Assembly: GCA_963920665.1 (NCBI GenBank)
Contig: OY987270.1
Span: forward strand, 14,906,019-14,970,018
Origin: Straminergon stramineum
Taxonomy: Eukaryota > Streptophyta > Bryopsida > Hypnales > Calliergonaceae
Reading direction: 5' to 3'
Length of the DNA stretch: 64,000 nt
Shown: piece by piece, positions 1 through 12,063 of the stretch
Layout: each line of letters opens with the position of its first letter
How positions within the stretch are numbered: position 1 is the first letter of the stretch
Made by a program: the position numbers and the translations under genes
The notes under the pieces: generated by a model
The model's input: the letters and a program-made list of their open reading frames with translations, nothing else
Database searches by the model: none
Told to the model about the DNA's origin: nothing

Positions 1-410
1 GGAAGTTTGTACTCTCTCTTCTAGTTTTTGTGGTAAAGTTTTCAGATCAATCCAAGATGTTTTGATGTTTTGGAAGTCTATCAAAGTTCACACATTCAAT
101 TTCAGTTCACCAAACTTCATCTGATGGATGCAACTTCGGGGGCTTGTATCTCCTACATCCAATGTTTGTTTTCAATCAAATTTGTTGGGTTATGTTCCCC
201 TTGAACTCTAGTTTTTTTTAGTAAAGTTTTCATCTCAATCCAAGTTTTCTTGAATGTTTGGGAGCAATTCAAAGTTCAAAATTTGGACATTTTTGGATTT
301 TGGTGAACTTTAGATGCTTGTTTCTTCTTCATACAATGTTTGTTTTCAATAAATTTCTTTGGAAAAGTTGCTTGTTTTTGAACCTATTCAAGCTCTTGGT
401 GATGAGGGAT
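1..410 (-). mobile_element. Partial TTAA-type inverted-repeat element (938-bp family), cut by window edge
   Basis: The first 400 bases match, in reverse complement, the inner and terminal part of the element at 16290-17227 (shared phrases such as the 'caacaaatttgattgaaaatgaac' region, with opposite orientation). The visible terminus reads GATGAGGGAT followed by TTAA at 411-414. No coding capacity is seen. The other end lies outside the window. Confidence 0.55.
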
Positions 411-1472
411 TTAACCATTTCCTAACATGCGCACATCATTTTTCTCTCTAAGAGAGCACCCTCAATATCAAGAGTTTCAGAATAAGTGTCACATTTGGGT
501 GCTTCCCCCTTAGTAAGTATCTACCACTGATGGGTTACAACTTACAACTTACAAGGCTAATTAATGGTATGTTCAAACTTGGTGTTAAGGGTGAGTGATT
601 TGAGTGGTTGAGGGAGAATAAAACCATGATTGTTCCTACTTGCATTCCTCTATAAATACCGAGCCTACGTGGAGGCCCACCTGGTACGAGATAAGAGTGG
701 CAGATAGCAGCGACTTTGAGTTCACTTTTTTGGATGTTTCGGAATTTCTCTTGCTTTCTATACAAGACTCTAAACTTGAAGAAACAAAGATTTGAGAGCT
801 TTGCCACTGGTTTTAGTTAATGGGACTTGAGATGGACGATTAACAAAGAGTGGCTCTTGTGCTTGCCAAGTATAGGCTGTACAATGCAAGATCCCTAAAG
901 TTCCGATTGATAATTTACCAAAAATGTAGACACAAAAATGAATGACATGCTAGGTCAATTTTCATATACCACAAATCTCCATCGCTGCAATGCTTGCTTC
1001 TTCTTCCCCAACTCCTTTGAAAACTTTGAGTAGAAGTGGCATATTCTTCATCAACTCTTTGTCGTTCTAGGGAAAAAAACCAAGCTCCAACGGCACACCA
1101 AGCAAGCACATACAACAACTTTGGAAACTCAAGCGGCTCATTCATTTCACAAGCATGATCATAAGAAGCGATAAAAGAAAGCAACAATGGAGGTGAAAAT
1201 TGAACAATGATTCTTAGTTCTGCAATGAGGGGCACGAGTGGCAACATTCAATTACTTCAGCAATAAATCCTTTCAAGTGTGATCGCTTTGACAACTTTGC
1301 CCTGAATTAAATGCATTTGTAACTGTATGATAAGTGGCCTTCAATCCCACAACAAGAAGCAATGGAGTGGAACAACCCTTCTTAGGTGAAGAGGACGCGC
1401 ACATTGAAGAGAAAGGTTATGAGAGTGCTCACATCAAAGTTACTCAATTTGTCGCGGCACTCATTAAATTAA
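411..1472. other. Intergenic, no gene seen
   Basis: AT-rich sequence with only short open frames that lack codon bias, splice context or recognisable domains. Nothing else is supported here. Confidence 0.5.
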
Positions 1473-2397
1473 CCCCTAAAAGACCATTGTCCCTTCGAGG
1501 GACAAAAGAGATTTCGGGTAGGTACCTACAGTCTCAATTTTTGTCCTGATTTTTTGAAACTTTTTCTAAAGATAGAAAAATTGATTAGCTTCGTGGGAAT
1601 GTAATTTTTTTTCGTTTGGTGCCCGGGAAGCAAAGTTATGTCCAAATAAGCTCAAAACAGGGGAGAGGGGGCAACAAAAAAAAGTTTCAAAAATTTGAAT
1701 TTTTTATTTTTTATTTATTTTTCCTTATATATTATATTTTTGTCTACACCTAAAGCTTTGATTCATTCCATTTGGATTAATTATGAGAAAGTTATAGACA
1801 ATCTTGTTTTTCGGGCACTTAGAGCATCTTCCTGAAAAAATAACTTGTAGGATTCATTTCTGAATGCAATTTTTACAATTTAAAAAAGAAAAAAAGTTCC
1901 GTGTGGTTTCATTTGCTTTTTAGAACAATCTCACCATTGGGATTAGGGCATTTTAATTCCATCTTAGAGATATTAATAATTTAGATTTTCCTTCTATCTT
2001 GTACCTACTTCTACACAACAATTTTTCAAAGAATAAAAATAATTTTTTTTTGTATTTTATTTTATTTCCTAGACTCTCAACTCAATTTTCCACCATAAAG
2101 ATTTAAAGCTCAAAACTCTATAGTGCAAAAAATTAAAGTTATGAAGGTTCAAAGTCAAATAACCTAGTGTGGCAATGTGTGGAGAAACTTGTTTTATTCA
2201 CTTTAAAAGCAGATTTCTTGCAATCTATGCGGTCAAAATTTCTGAAATTTTTTCCACACCTTTTCAAACTATTTTGGTGTATTATTCTACGGTTAGATGT
2301 GCAAAAAATGAAATTTAAAATTTTTTTTACTCTCAGCTCTAAAAATTGCAGTTCTGAGTGTTTTTTTGCAAAAAAACAGGCCTTGGTTCTTTAGGGG
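1473..2397 (+). mobile_element. TTAA-type element, 925-bp family, copy 1
   Basis: The left end CCCCTAAAAGACC follows TTAA (1469-1472). The right end reads GGTTCTTTAGGGG followed by a decayed target (ATAA). The internal sequence, including the stretch around 1745-1800 about 'aaagctttgattcattcc', recurs in the elements at 46705-47629 (same orientation) and 43404-44332 (opposite). No transposase is encoded, so it is a non-autonomous copy. Confidence 0.75.
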
Positions 2398-2577
2398 ATA
2401 AAAACCAAAACCATGTGTGAACAACAATGTTTTCTCGCATCAACGTTCTTTGTCCGTATTCTTTCAGCTAGTTCGGCTCAATCCCGAACCCCAAAACAGG
2501 AAGCCTGTTTTTATTCCTCCAATATTATCTTTTAGGAACTGGTCTTTCCTAAGGCCAAGTGTGATTGTACCACAAGT

Positions 2578-3500
2578 TGGGGAACTGACACCCAGGAAGT
2601 GTCTCTCTGCATTTGGAGTGGTTGCGTGTACGGGGCTTCCCTGAAATCTGTGTCAAAAAAACAAATTTTAAACTGCATTGCAAGGAAGTTACTGTAGTCG
2701 GGTACAGAGTACAGATTGTTCCAGCCAGCCCAGGAAAGGAGGTGGAAATTTGGAGGAGATTGGATACGATGTCAGCAGAGTCGTGGGGTCAAAGAACTGA
2801 AAATATATGTACAGTAGAAGGTAAGTTATGAGGTCCATAAAGTGTTCATTTCAGATCTGGAAATTAAATGAATTTGGGGAGGTTAAACTTCTTCAAATCT
2901 TTTTCAGTAATTTTTCTTTTGAAAGACGAATGGAAAATTGGCATCTAACCCAAGTCGTTTCACATTTTTCGGAGCTTTGTGGAATTAGTTATGAATTTTT
3001 GAAGTTGAAATGTGATGGTCAGTAACATCATCCACCTCTTGTAATGTACACCATTTGTACATTGCTAATGCAACAAGAAAGAAAAATGTAATTCTACATT
3101 AGAGGACACTTTCAAAGTTTTTTTGGTCTTTTTTGGAAACAAATGGAGACACTTTCAAAGTTTGAATGCTCTGTGAATTTCCTACCTTACCCAAAATGGC
3201 TCCTTGCTGTTGGGAACTGATCCCTAATCCCTGATCCCAAATAAGTTACAGTATGAACTCAAACTTCCCAAGTTTTTCTCAGCGGGGAACTGAAATTGGA
3301 GCTGGCTCCACCAGGGTGTTTTACTCTGTCGGTTCTAGTATTAAAGAAATGCAGACACCCATGATTAGATTCGAAGCACTGTACTAGTATCTGCGCTGCA
3401 TGATAGCTGTGATCACTGCGCGTTTTCCGACTTTTGAGGAAGACTTTGTCGTCCTCTCAACCGCGTCCTTCTTGCACACATTCACCAGTACTGTAGTTGA
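2578..3500. repeat. Segmental duplication unit R1 (partner of 6375-9300)
   Basis: Blocks at 2578-2840, 2870-3090 and 3250-3490 recur in the same order at 6375-6690, 7680-7900 and 9040-9270. The second unit is longer because mobile elements (6695-7670) and about 1 kb of other DNA (about 8000-9040) sit inside it. The first block contains an exon-like piece ending in a good splice donor (GAAGGTAAG near 2820), with a small open frame starting at an ATG near 2769. It is too short to name. Confidence 0.7.
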
Positions 3501-3629
3501 TGTTTTTATGTCTCATGAGTTGCTAGCCAGTTCTGGAGGCAAACCCTACAAACATTCCTCATGATTTCTCGTCATTTCTACAACCCACCTGTGACCTACA
3601 AACAACCTTCAGTAAAACCCTGGCCAACA

Positions 3630-4720
3630 TATAAAATATAAAATGTACTTGAAAAATCTGAAAGTTTCACCATAGATGTGTATTATAGTTTATAACATCA
3701 TGGTATAAAATAAAGTTATTGTGTCACTCTAAAATTAGAAAATCAACAAACCATGGTTATAAAACCAAAGTTCACACTGCTATAAAGTATTGAAATTTAT
3801 GAGTTTTACAAAATTTATAATTGGAGTAGAAATTACAGTCGATAAACTTATTTCATCAATCAAACTCAAATTCAAGAAATATCATTTTTAGGTCTAAAAT
3901 TCACATCAAGGATGAATAGCAAGAAATGGCCGAAATACACTACAACGGGGGTCCGTGAATTAACACCTACTTGTATAGAGTGTTCTCCAAAATTGGGGAT
4001 TTGAGAAAAATCATTATAAAGTACAATTTGGAAGAATATTTTGCAACAGATATACAAATAAATGTTTTAGACTTTGAGTTTTAGATCCCATCCGTAAAGT
4101 TAGATTTGCCAATTCTATCACCAATATTTTTTTATAAATTTTGAAAGGAAAATTTATAAATTCCTTCTAAATTCGATTACAAACAAAATATTATTATTTT
4201 TAAGTACAATTTCTTGGAAATGATTTGAAACAAGTTTTTCATTACATGGTAATTTTTTGAAATTTTTGTGTTCTTTATATCTATTACCTCATTTTTTTAA
4301 ATCTAGTTTTGAACAAGAGTCAATGCTATTTGGGATAGTCAACTACTTGACATACTTCCACATTTGTAATTTGAGGAAAAAATATGTACTCTAGTAACTC
4401 CAAATTCAACCATTAGATAGGACAACTTGATGAAGTATCTCCTCAAATTAGGATGACTTTCATCCAAGCAATAATGAGAAAGAGACATGAGTTTCAATCT
4501 ATTCATCTTCTAGAAACTAGAAAATTTAGTGCTAAGGAGTTAAGTATCTTCTTCTTTAAAAAAGTCAAAAATACCATAATGAGGAGATTTGCAATACTAT
4601 TCATTGAAATGTACTCAAACAACTTCCTAAAAAGATGGATGAAAATATATTTTTTTTCATCCTATAGTCTTAGGTGAAGTCATTTGCAAGACATTTTTTG
4701 TCCTAGGAAGTGTTTCAAGG
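3630..4720 (+). mobile_element. TTAA-type element, 731-bp family, 5'-truncated, carrying a nested element
   Basis: Sequence from about 3630 onward matches 7150-7670 of the intact family member (6940-7670). The right end is followed by TTAA at 4721-4724. The left about 200 bases of the family are missing. At the family's internal TTAA (here 3960-3963 and 4540-4543) a second element is inserted (3964-4539). Confidence 0.65.
3964..4539 (+). mobile_element. Nested TTAA-type element (587-bp family)
   Basis: Flanked by TTAA at 3960-3963 and 4540-4543. The interior, for example around 4000-4030 ('gagaaaaatcattataaag'), matches the elements at 32751-33864 and 35985-36571. The terminal bases have drifted from the CCCCTAA / TTAGGGG form seen in those copies, so this looks like an older insertion. 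Confidence 0.65.
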
Positions 4721-4724
4721 TTAA

Positions 4725-6005
4725 TGATATTCTTCCAACATTGGTTAATAATGTTATACATGTTGTCGCAAGGATAGTAACACCATAAAGCTCCCTACTA
4801 TTATGATTGTGAGGTACAATAGAATTTCTATAAAATTGAACTTTTGTAAGCCAATAACCTCTCTAAAGTGATATTATTCCTTGGTGTGGTTCCAGCTTGG
4901 ATACATTGAAGATGTACAAAATACTTCTAAAAAAACTAAAACTTTCATTGAATTTGGAATCTAGATGTTGCTACGGTGAACATGACTTCAGTGGAAGAGT
5001 GCCCTTGTTTTTTTGTATTTTTAGAAAAGGGGGGGGGGGCATTAAAAGAGAAGGGGAGGAACAATCAATTTGACTATCGAGGCCAATTCAACCTGGGGGG
5101 GGGGAAGCTCAGAGATAAGAGTGCCATGAAATTGTAGCCTAATGAGAAAATCTTCAAATGCCACCAATGTTGCAGACCCTCTCTAATGCAATATTCTCCT
5201 TTGGTTTTGAGGCCATTAATGCTTAAAGGACATTGCAAGCCCCACGGGCATTGTGAAAGTCAAAATCTGAATTCTCACATAGCTCTTGATTTTAAATGTT
5301 TTAAAGCTTAGCTAAGTAAATGCAGCTCCAATAATCTACTTTTTATTCCATTTTAAATTATTTCAAAATTGCTAAAACTACAATTTTTGTGACATTGTGT
5401 AGATAGCATCTTAAAAACTCAAAATACACTACTTTAAACTTTTTCTATAAAATTTGTTTTGGTGTGAGCTCAAGGACAACATCAATTACACCATTATGAT
5501 TGTCACTATTATTTCCATTACACCAAAAATACCATATTGTTTTAGGCATGTTTATAATTACTATGATTTTTGTAATGAAATTTCTTTGAAAAATAATATA
5601 AAATTTAATGTGATGTTTTTAGTTATGAGAAAATGAGATTATGTTTTAGACATATATTAATACATGTGGAAAAAATGAAAATTTTGAAATGTAATGTAGA
5701 AATCTAATGAAGTTTGACCAAGCTTAGACATGAAATGTTCATCAAGGGTTAACTCATGGAAGTTCCATTCTTTGATCGGGAAGAATCAATAGCTAGTTCA
5801 AAGTTGACCGTTGGAATTGGTAAAACCCCCCATTGCAATTTGAAAACATTGACAACATACCGGTGATAAAATCCATGAAATTTCTATTTCAAGTAATGAA
5901 AAACAGCAACCAGACTCCGTACTTGAAAAACGGGTCCAATTTGCAAGTTGAAAGAAAATAGCTAGTAAACTTCAAAAAACTTTCCGAATGCTGGTTCCAT
6001 GATAA
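4725..6005. other. Intergenic with two long G runs, no gene seen
   Basis: A run of 11 G (5029-5039) and one of 10 G (5095-5104) lie within 80 bases of each other. The remaining sequence is AT-rich and shows only short, unbiased open frames. Confidence 0.5.
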
Positions 6006-6227
6006 CCCCTAAACATTGAGGTAGACGTTTTTTGTCCAATGAATGACAAGGAATTCTCCTATGTAGGACAAATTGCAACTATTCATCCTCGAAATTAGGG
6101 GTGGAAAGAGAAGACCTTCTACATTAGTTTGACTCCCAATGAATATATATATATTTTCTTAAAGTAGATGATGTCACACGGTTCCAAAATGCCTGATTTC
6201 CAGGGGCACCAGCCCGGTGTTCAAGGG
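6006..6227 (+). mobile_element. TTAA-type element, about 222 bp
   Basis: The left end CCCCTAAAC follows ATAA (decayed target) and the right end TTCAAGGG precedes TTAA at 6228-6231. Its interior ('gtccaatgaatgacaagg') and size match the 224-bp element at 21926-22149. It is too small to code for protein. Confidence 0.6.
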
Positions 6228-6694
6228 TTAACAGTAGGTTCCATCTTGTTCTAAGGGGTTAGTGTGAACGGGGATCCCTGTGACTGTCACCAAACTGCAA
6301 TCGTCAGGTACTTATTAATGAAAGCCTCTGCCCCTCATGGGTTAACTTATTACAGGGCCACTAATTAAAAAACTGGAGAACTGACACTCCAGAAATGTCT
6401 GTCTGTCTGTCTGCGTCCAGAGTAAGTTAAGTTAACTGCGTGTACTGACGCAGCTGCACCGAATTCTATGGCATGTATCTTATTTCAAAAAATAAAAATT
6501 TAAAAACCTTTTGCAAATTTGCAAGTAGTCGGGTACTGAGTACTGTGACTGTTCCAGCCAGCCCAGGAAAAGCAGGAGGAAATCTATACAGTGGGAGATT
6601 GGATACAACTGATGTCAGCAGAGTCGTGGGTCAAGGAAGTCAAGGCATGTAACTTAGAAGGTAAGCTTACTAGGTCCATAAAACGTCCATTTAA

Positions 6695-6935
6695 CCCCTG
6701 AAGGCCCAAGCAGTTTCTCTACTTTTCACAATTTTGAACTTTGATTGACAGTATGCATTGTATATCAAGCTTATTACATGATGTCAATTGTACTTTTGAA
6801 CTTCCCCATTCAACATGAACATCAGAATATGAAATTCACTTAGATATACTTCTGAGAATGTAGGAAAGTCAAATTATAACTTTGACCTGCTGAACAGGTG
6901 AGAGGCTCAAAACAAACACCTTGGGCCTTGAGGGG
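6695..6935. mobile_element. TTAA-type element, 241 bp, with clear inverted ends
   Basis: The ends are CCCCTGAAGGCCCAAGCAG and, read inward from the other side, CCCCTCAAGGCCCAAGGTG. TTAA lies on both sides (6691-6694 and 6936-6939). The right TTAA is shared with the next element. This is a short non-autonomous element without coding capacity. Confidence 0.85.
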
Positions 6936-6939
6936 TTAA

Positions 6940-7670
6940 CCCTAGAAGGATGGGCCCATGACCACTGATTTCAAGCCTCCCTATCCATCACTTTATTTTC
7001 TGCCATTTTGCAACTAGATATGAATGAAATTATTTTATTTTATTTTTCAGAGAAGAAGTCATATGTACACTACAAGTCTTAAAATTTTCAAATTTGTTTG
7101 GAAAAAATTGAAATTACTGTGAATTTTTGAAGAAAAAAATGAAGAAAATTCATATCAAATACAAAATATACTCAAAAAATCTGAAATTTTCAACATAGAT
7201 GTATATTACAATGCAAAACATCTTGGTATAAATCAAAGTTACCGTGTCACTCTAAAATCAGAAAAGCAACAAACCATGGTTATAGGCCCCAAGTTCAGAT
7301 TGCTATAAAGCATGAAAATTTATGAATTTTTCGAAATTTACAATTGGAGTAGAAACTGAACTTGATAAGCTTCATTTCATTAGTTGGACTCAAATTCAAA
7401 AAATATCATTTTTATAACTGAAATTCACATCAAGAGAAAATAGCAAGAAATGGTCAAAATACACTACCAGGGTGATCTGTTTATTAAACGTCTTCTTCTT
7501 TAGAAAAATCAAGAATACTATTGTGAGGGAATTTGCAATACTATTCACTGAAAATGTACTGAAGTACCCTCCAAATTAAAAAAATTGGATGACAATACAT
7601 TTTTTTCCATCCTACAGTCTGAGGTGAAGACATCCATCAGACCCTTATTGTCCGCAGCGTCCTTCTAGGG
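6940..7670 (+). mobile_element. TTAA-type element, 731 bp, best-preserved family member
   Basis: It begins CCCTAGAAGGATG and ends CGTCCTTCTAGGG, so the termini are inverted copies of about 12 bases. TTAA flanks it at 6936-6939 and 7671-7674. Related copies are 31653-32746 (inverted, with a nested insertion) and 3630-4720 (truncated, with a different nested insertion). The internal TTAA at 7484-7487 is the empty form of the site occupied in both of those. The terminal CCCTAGAA pattern and TTAA target are those of the piggyBac superfamily. Confidence 0.85.
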
Positions 7671-9059
7671 TTAAGAGTTGGAAATTGGTATTAGCTTGGG
7701 GAGGTTAAACTTCTTCAAATATTTCTCTATAAATCTTCCTTTGAAAGGCAAATGAAAAATTAGCATCTAATGCAAGTTGTTTCATATTTTTTGAAGTTTA
7801 GTGGAATTAGTTATGAATTTTAGAAGTGGAAATGTAGTGATCACTAAAAGTGTCTACCTTCTTAAAATGTGCACTATTTGTACATTGTTGATGCAATTTA
7901 AAAGAAACATGTACCTCTATGTGACAATAAACTTGTAGAGCTCAAATGTTTTATGGACCTCCTATCCTTCACCCAAATAGCTCCCAACTTTACGGGACCA
8001 ATTGCGCCCCTTCTACATTCTAATGTACTCGAATTATACAAGGAGTTGTATTAGAGTTGAAAGGGGTGGAATTAGAATGAATAGTAGCACCATTTTGTAG
8101 CTTCCAAGAATATTCCCATAGAAAAGGTTCCTTCATTATTCCACCATTTGAGAGGATACTATTGGATTATCATTACAAATGTGTAGGGAGCCCAAAGAAC
8201 CGTAATAGAATCCAAGAAGATATGAGTAGTCCTAACTAGGGACAACAATGGGAAGTTGTGTAATTTTGCTTTGACCTCCTATAATGAGTATTTTTTATTA
8301 CTAAAAAAATGATTTACCAAAATGTATAATTGTGAATGAAAAACTTTAGAATTTGACATTCTATTGCAACAACAATTTTTTTGAAATAGATTGATCTAAG
8401 TATTTGCAAAGGGGCCACAATGGGGATAAATACCTTATACTAACTTAGGCCTCACTAGGTCTTTGCCAATAGGACAAGGTGCAAAACTCCATATTTTCCA
8501 CTAAGGTTGATGAATGTCCAAATCTGCCCTTATTGTTGAAGTGGTTAATCTTGAGTTGCACGACAATCCTTAGCTAAACAAAAGGGCCAAAAGGGAGGAT
8601 TGCCCCCCTTATTGCCCCATATTTTATCCTTGTGGAAAACACTAAAATCTTTTATTTACCGACCAAGATAAAATTTACAAATTATGAGTTCATATTTGCA
8701 ATTTGAGGCCCCAAGTTTGCTTGGAGACATGAAGAAACATAAAATTCATGTGGCACAAAATAGGGGGAAATTTTTACATTTATCCTTAGCTTAGCCGGGG
8801 CAATAAGATTGGGGTGAATTGACCCCTTCACTTGTCCCCAAGGAAAAATGATGAATTTTTAAAATTTGCCATGCATGAGAAAATTTGAAAATTCTGAATT
8901 CATATTTGGCAATATGAGGCCTCAAATTGGCTCATAGGGGTGTACAGGATAAATAAATTAGGCACGAAATAGGGGGTCTTTTTTCTTCTATGCACCCCCT
9001 GGAATGACTTTCGTTCACAATGAAACGGAATTCCATTGTGAACTCAAATTTTCCAAGTA

Positions 9060-9790
9060 GTCTTCTCGGGGGAAAATTGGAGCTGACTTGACCAGGTGAG
9101 TCTTTCAGTTATTGGGTCAGTCTTACCATTAAAGAAAATAATGGAGACTCTCCATTATTATGCTGGTTTGAAGTCCTGTTCTCTGACATCTGTACTCCAT
9201 GATGGCCGGCCCACGTGATCCATCAGAGCGCGTTTTTCGACTTTCGAGGAAGACTTTGGAGTCGTTTCAACCGCGTCCTTCTCGCCAGCCCGTCACCGAT
9301 ACTTCGCCTTTCTTCTGCAGAGCTTCGCTCGGGGTTGTGTCTGCGGTCGTTCGGGCGACCTGGTGTTTGCGAAGCTTAGTCTCATCAGTCCTGTTGAGAT
9401 GCCCAGACGAGCTTGATTGACTGTGTGGAAGTTTGCATATTGTTCCAGAGGGGTTGTTTGTTGCAAACAGCGAGCGTTGTACCTATGTTTCTGTGCTTTG
9501 GGTTGGTTGGAGTTGTTTGATTTCCTGCGGCTGGACGAGTTTGGGAGGGGAGGGTGCAAGCGATTGTATGCGGCATCTGCAGCTGCTCGGAGGTGGTGGA
9601 GTGTTTTTCTTATTTGGATTCGTCATGGGGTGAAACACCTCGATCTGATCTGTTCAAGAACACGGGTTTCGATTGTCAGTGTGTAGAAGGAATAAGCTTG
9701 GAACGGGTCTGTTGACATTGGCTGCAACGAAGTGTTCCTTTTCTCACGCGAAGATTTCCTTACGCAGCTATTTGTTGGTACCAATTCAGT
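9060..9790 (+). repeat. Tandem repeat unit 1 (about 730 bp), GC-richer island
   Basis: This block and 9840-10560 are a direct tandem pair. Shared landmarks include the 'gtatgcggcatctgcagctg' segment (9567 and 10327) and the following 'aagaacacgggtttcgat' segment. It is more GC-rich than its surroundings and has open frames on both strands. The two copies do not keep a common frame across their length, so I do not call a gene. It may derive from a promoter or 5' region of a former gene. Confidence 0.7.
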
Positions 9791-9839
9791 CCTTCTTAAT
9801 TCCTCATGTGGCTGTAGATAATTTTCCAACTTTTTCACG

Positions 9840-10560
9840 GGGGGAAATTGGAGCTCGCTCCACCAGGGTCTTTTACTCTGTCGGTTTTACCATTACAGAA
9901 ACGCAGACTCCCCACTATTAGATTCCAAGCACTGTACTAATATCTCCGCTGATGGTCGGCCCTCGTGATCAGTGCGTGTTCTCCGATTTTCGAGGAAGAC
10001 TTCGTAGTCCTTCAACCGCGTCCTTCTTGCCAGCTATTAACCCTTCACGGCTTCACCATTGCTTTGCTTCTGGAGTGCTTCGCTCGGGGAGTAGGGGCCG
10101 TATCTGTGCTCGTTTGGACGACCTGGTATTTGCGGAACTTGGTCTCGGTGCTGTAAGTTGTGGTGCAGAGACACGCTTGTGGGTGTGGAAGTTGGAAGAC
10201 GAGACTGTTCCAGAGGAGGTTGTTTGTTTCAAAGAATTAGCACTCCACTTGTGTTTCTAAGACGCTGGTTGCTTGGGGTCATTTGATTCCTGTTGCAGGA
10301 CGAGCTTGGGAGGTGTGCAAGCGTTTGTATGCGGCATCTGCAGCTGCTCGGAGGTGGTGGAGTGTTTTGCTTATTTGGATTCGTTGTGGAGTGAAACACT
10401 TCAATCTGTTCAAGAACACGGGTTTCGATTGTTGGTGTGTTGAAGGAATCAGCTTGGAACGGGTCTGCTAACCTTGTCTGCAACGAAGTGTTCCTTTTCT
10501 CGGTCAAAGATTTCCTTAAACAGCAATTTGTTTGGTACCAATCCATTCCTTCTTTCTCAT
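9840..10560 (+). repeat. Tandem repeat unit 2 (about 720 bp)
   Basis: Second copy of the block at 9060-9790, in the same orientation. The first 190 bases also match 3285-3490. Small indels shift the open frames relative to unit 1, which argues against conserved protein coding. Confidence 0.7.
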
Positions 10561-11772
10561 TTGGTCGTAGATTTGGACACAGAAAGAAAACAAGCACATT
10601 AGGGACATGTCTTCTTGGTATTGAAAAGATTATAATATGAGATACAAGTTGTATTGTATATAGATGAGTAGGTTCACTAGAGGTCCAAAAGGTACATAAT
10701 AATGTATTTATATGCATATCTGTGTACCATGTTTTGTATATCATTTGGGTCACATAATAAAACTTGGATACATCAATTGGCTTATTGGAGGTCATAGTAA
10801 TAGTATTAGTTTGTCTTTTCGACTCATTAGCATTTTATATGCAATGTTTTGAATGCAATTTTTACAAATTAAGAAGAAAATTGTTTGGTAGGGTTAAGTT
10901 TGTTTGGTAGAACAATCTCACAATTGGGATTATTGTGTAAGTTTTTTCAAAAAAATTTCTTCTCCAAAACTTTCAACTAAATACTTCAATATAAAAAGAA
11001 TTTAATTTTGCATTTGTAGTGCAAATAATTGAAGTTAAGAAGTTTTGAAGTTGTAAAACTAAGGTAGGCAAGGTGCAAAAGAAATAATTCTTGCACTTTA
11101 AAAGCAAAAATCTTGTTGTATATGTGGCCAAAGTTTTTCAAAATTTCTTCAATACTTTTTTATGCTAATCTACTACTAGATCCAGTTAGATATGTGAAAA
11201 CAACACTTTTTCAAGTTTGCATGTCACAAAAGAAATTGCAATTTCAAGTAGAATTTGATGAGAGAAAGACCTTTGAATTTAAGGCTAAGTAACCACAAAA
11301 GAAACTTCTATCTTTTGGAAACCAAAACCATCAAAGAAAATGATGATTCTCAAGCCTTGATTTTGAGGGTATGTAAAGAGAGTCGATTTTGAAGGCTATT
11401 GGATGCCATCATGATGAAGATTTTGTTAGTCCATCCAATGACTTTGGTTAGAGGACAACTTGGTGAGTCTTTTGGTCTATTCCTAAATTTATAGTGGATT
11501 ATCCCATTATTAGAAAATATGAATTTTGCATGTTATCTCTAGTTTATACATTCACCTATTTGTAGAAATAGAAATTCAAAGATTCATCCATCCTATTGGA
11601 GCAAGGCAACCGTTATGCTCACTAATAGATAATCTACTTATATATATTTCGTAGAAAGTAGATTTGGCATTTGGCATCCAAGATTCATTTACAATGCCTT
11701 GTGTCTTGCTTGTAGTTGATATCAACTTCCTTGATAAACATGGAGCTTGATTCACATTTTGTGTGTTAGAAT
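10561..11772. other. Intergenic, upstream of the NLR gene
   Basis: AT-rich, with no gene or terminal-repeat element recognised. Part of it (about 10850-11290) resembles the interior of the 925-bp TTAA family ('gaacaatctcacaattggg'), so it probably includes a decayed copy without recognisable ends. Confidence 0.4.
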
Positions 11773-11780
11773 TATATAAA
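11773..11780 (+). promoter_or_regulatory. Possible TATA box of the NLR gene
   Basis: TATATAAA lies 284 bases before the NLR start codon on the same strand. The match is good, but such strings are common in AT-rich DNA, so assignment rests on position only. Confidence 0.3.
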
Positions 11781-12063
11781 AGGAATGCTTTAATCAAGCG
11801 GCTAGTAGAAGATTTTAGTATCAATTAGGAATTTTCTTGATAAGGAATCTTGCTAGTTATGTATCTATATGTCTCTATAAAATTTGTATGAACTTGCATG
11901 CTAATCTTGAAAAATTCATTTGCTATTGAGGTGTAAAGAAAATTAGTTACAATTACATCTTGAATGTATTCTTTTGAGTTTTTGATATAGGTGCAATGTT
12001 TGTATTTTATGTAAGATGTTCCCAAGGTCTAAGATGCTCTTCTTGGTAAATGTATAGGTTGGC

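Larger units (their letters stand above)
6375..9300. repeat. Segmental duplication unit R2 (partner of 2578-3500), expanded by insertions
   Basis: This unit contains the same ordered blocks as 2578-3500. Two TTAA elements (6695-7670) split it at a site that is uninterrupted in the first unit. About 1 kb between 8000 and 9040 is also extra. Bases about 8030-8290 are a dispersed repeat seen again near 58690-59000. The final block, 9060-9300, is repeated once more at 9840-10030. Confidence 0.7.

Noticed and set aside
9199..10260. Protein-coding gene in the GC-richer tandem repeats
   Set aside because: Frames differ between the two copies because of indels, and no domain is visible on either strand.
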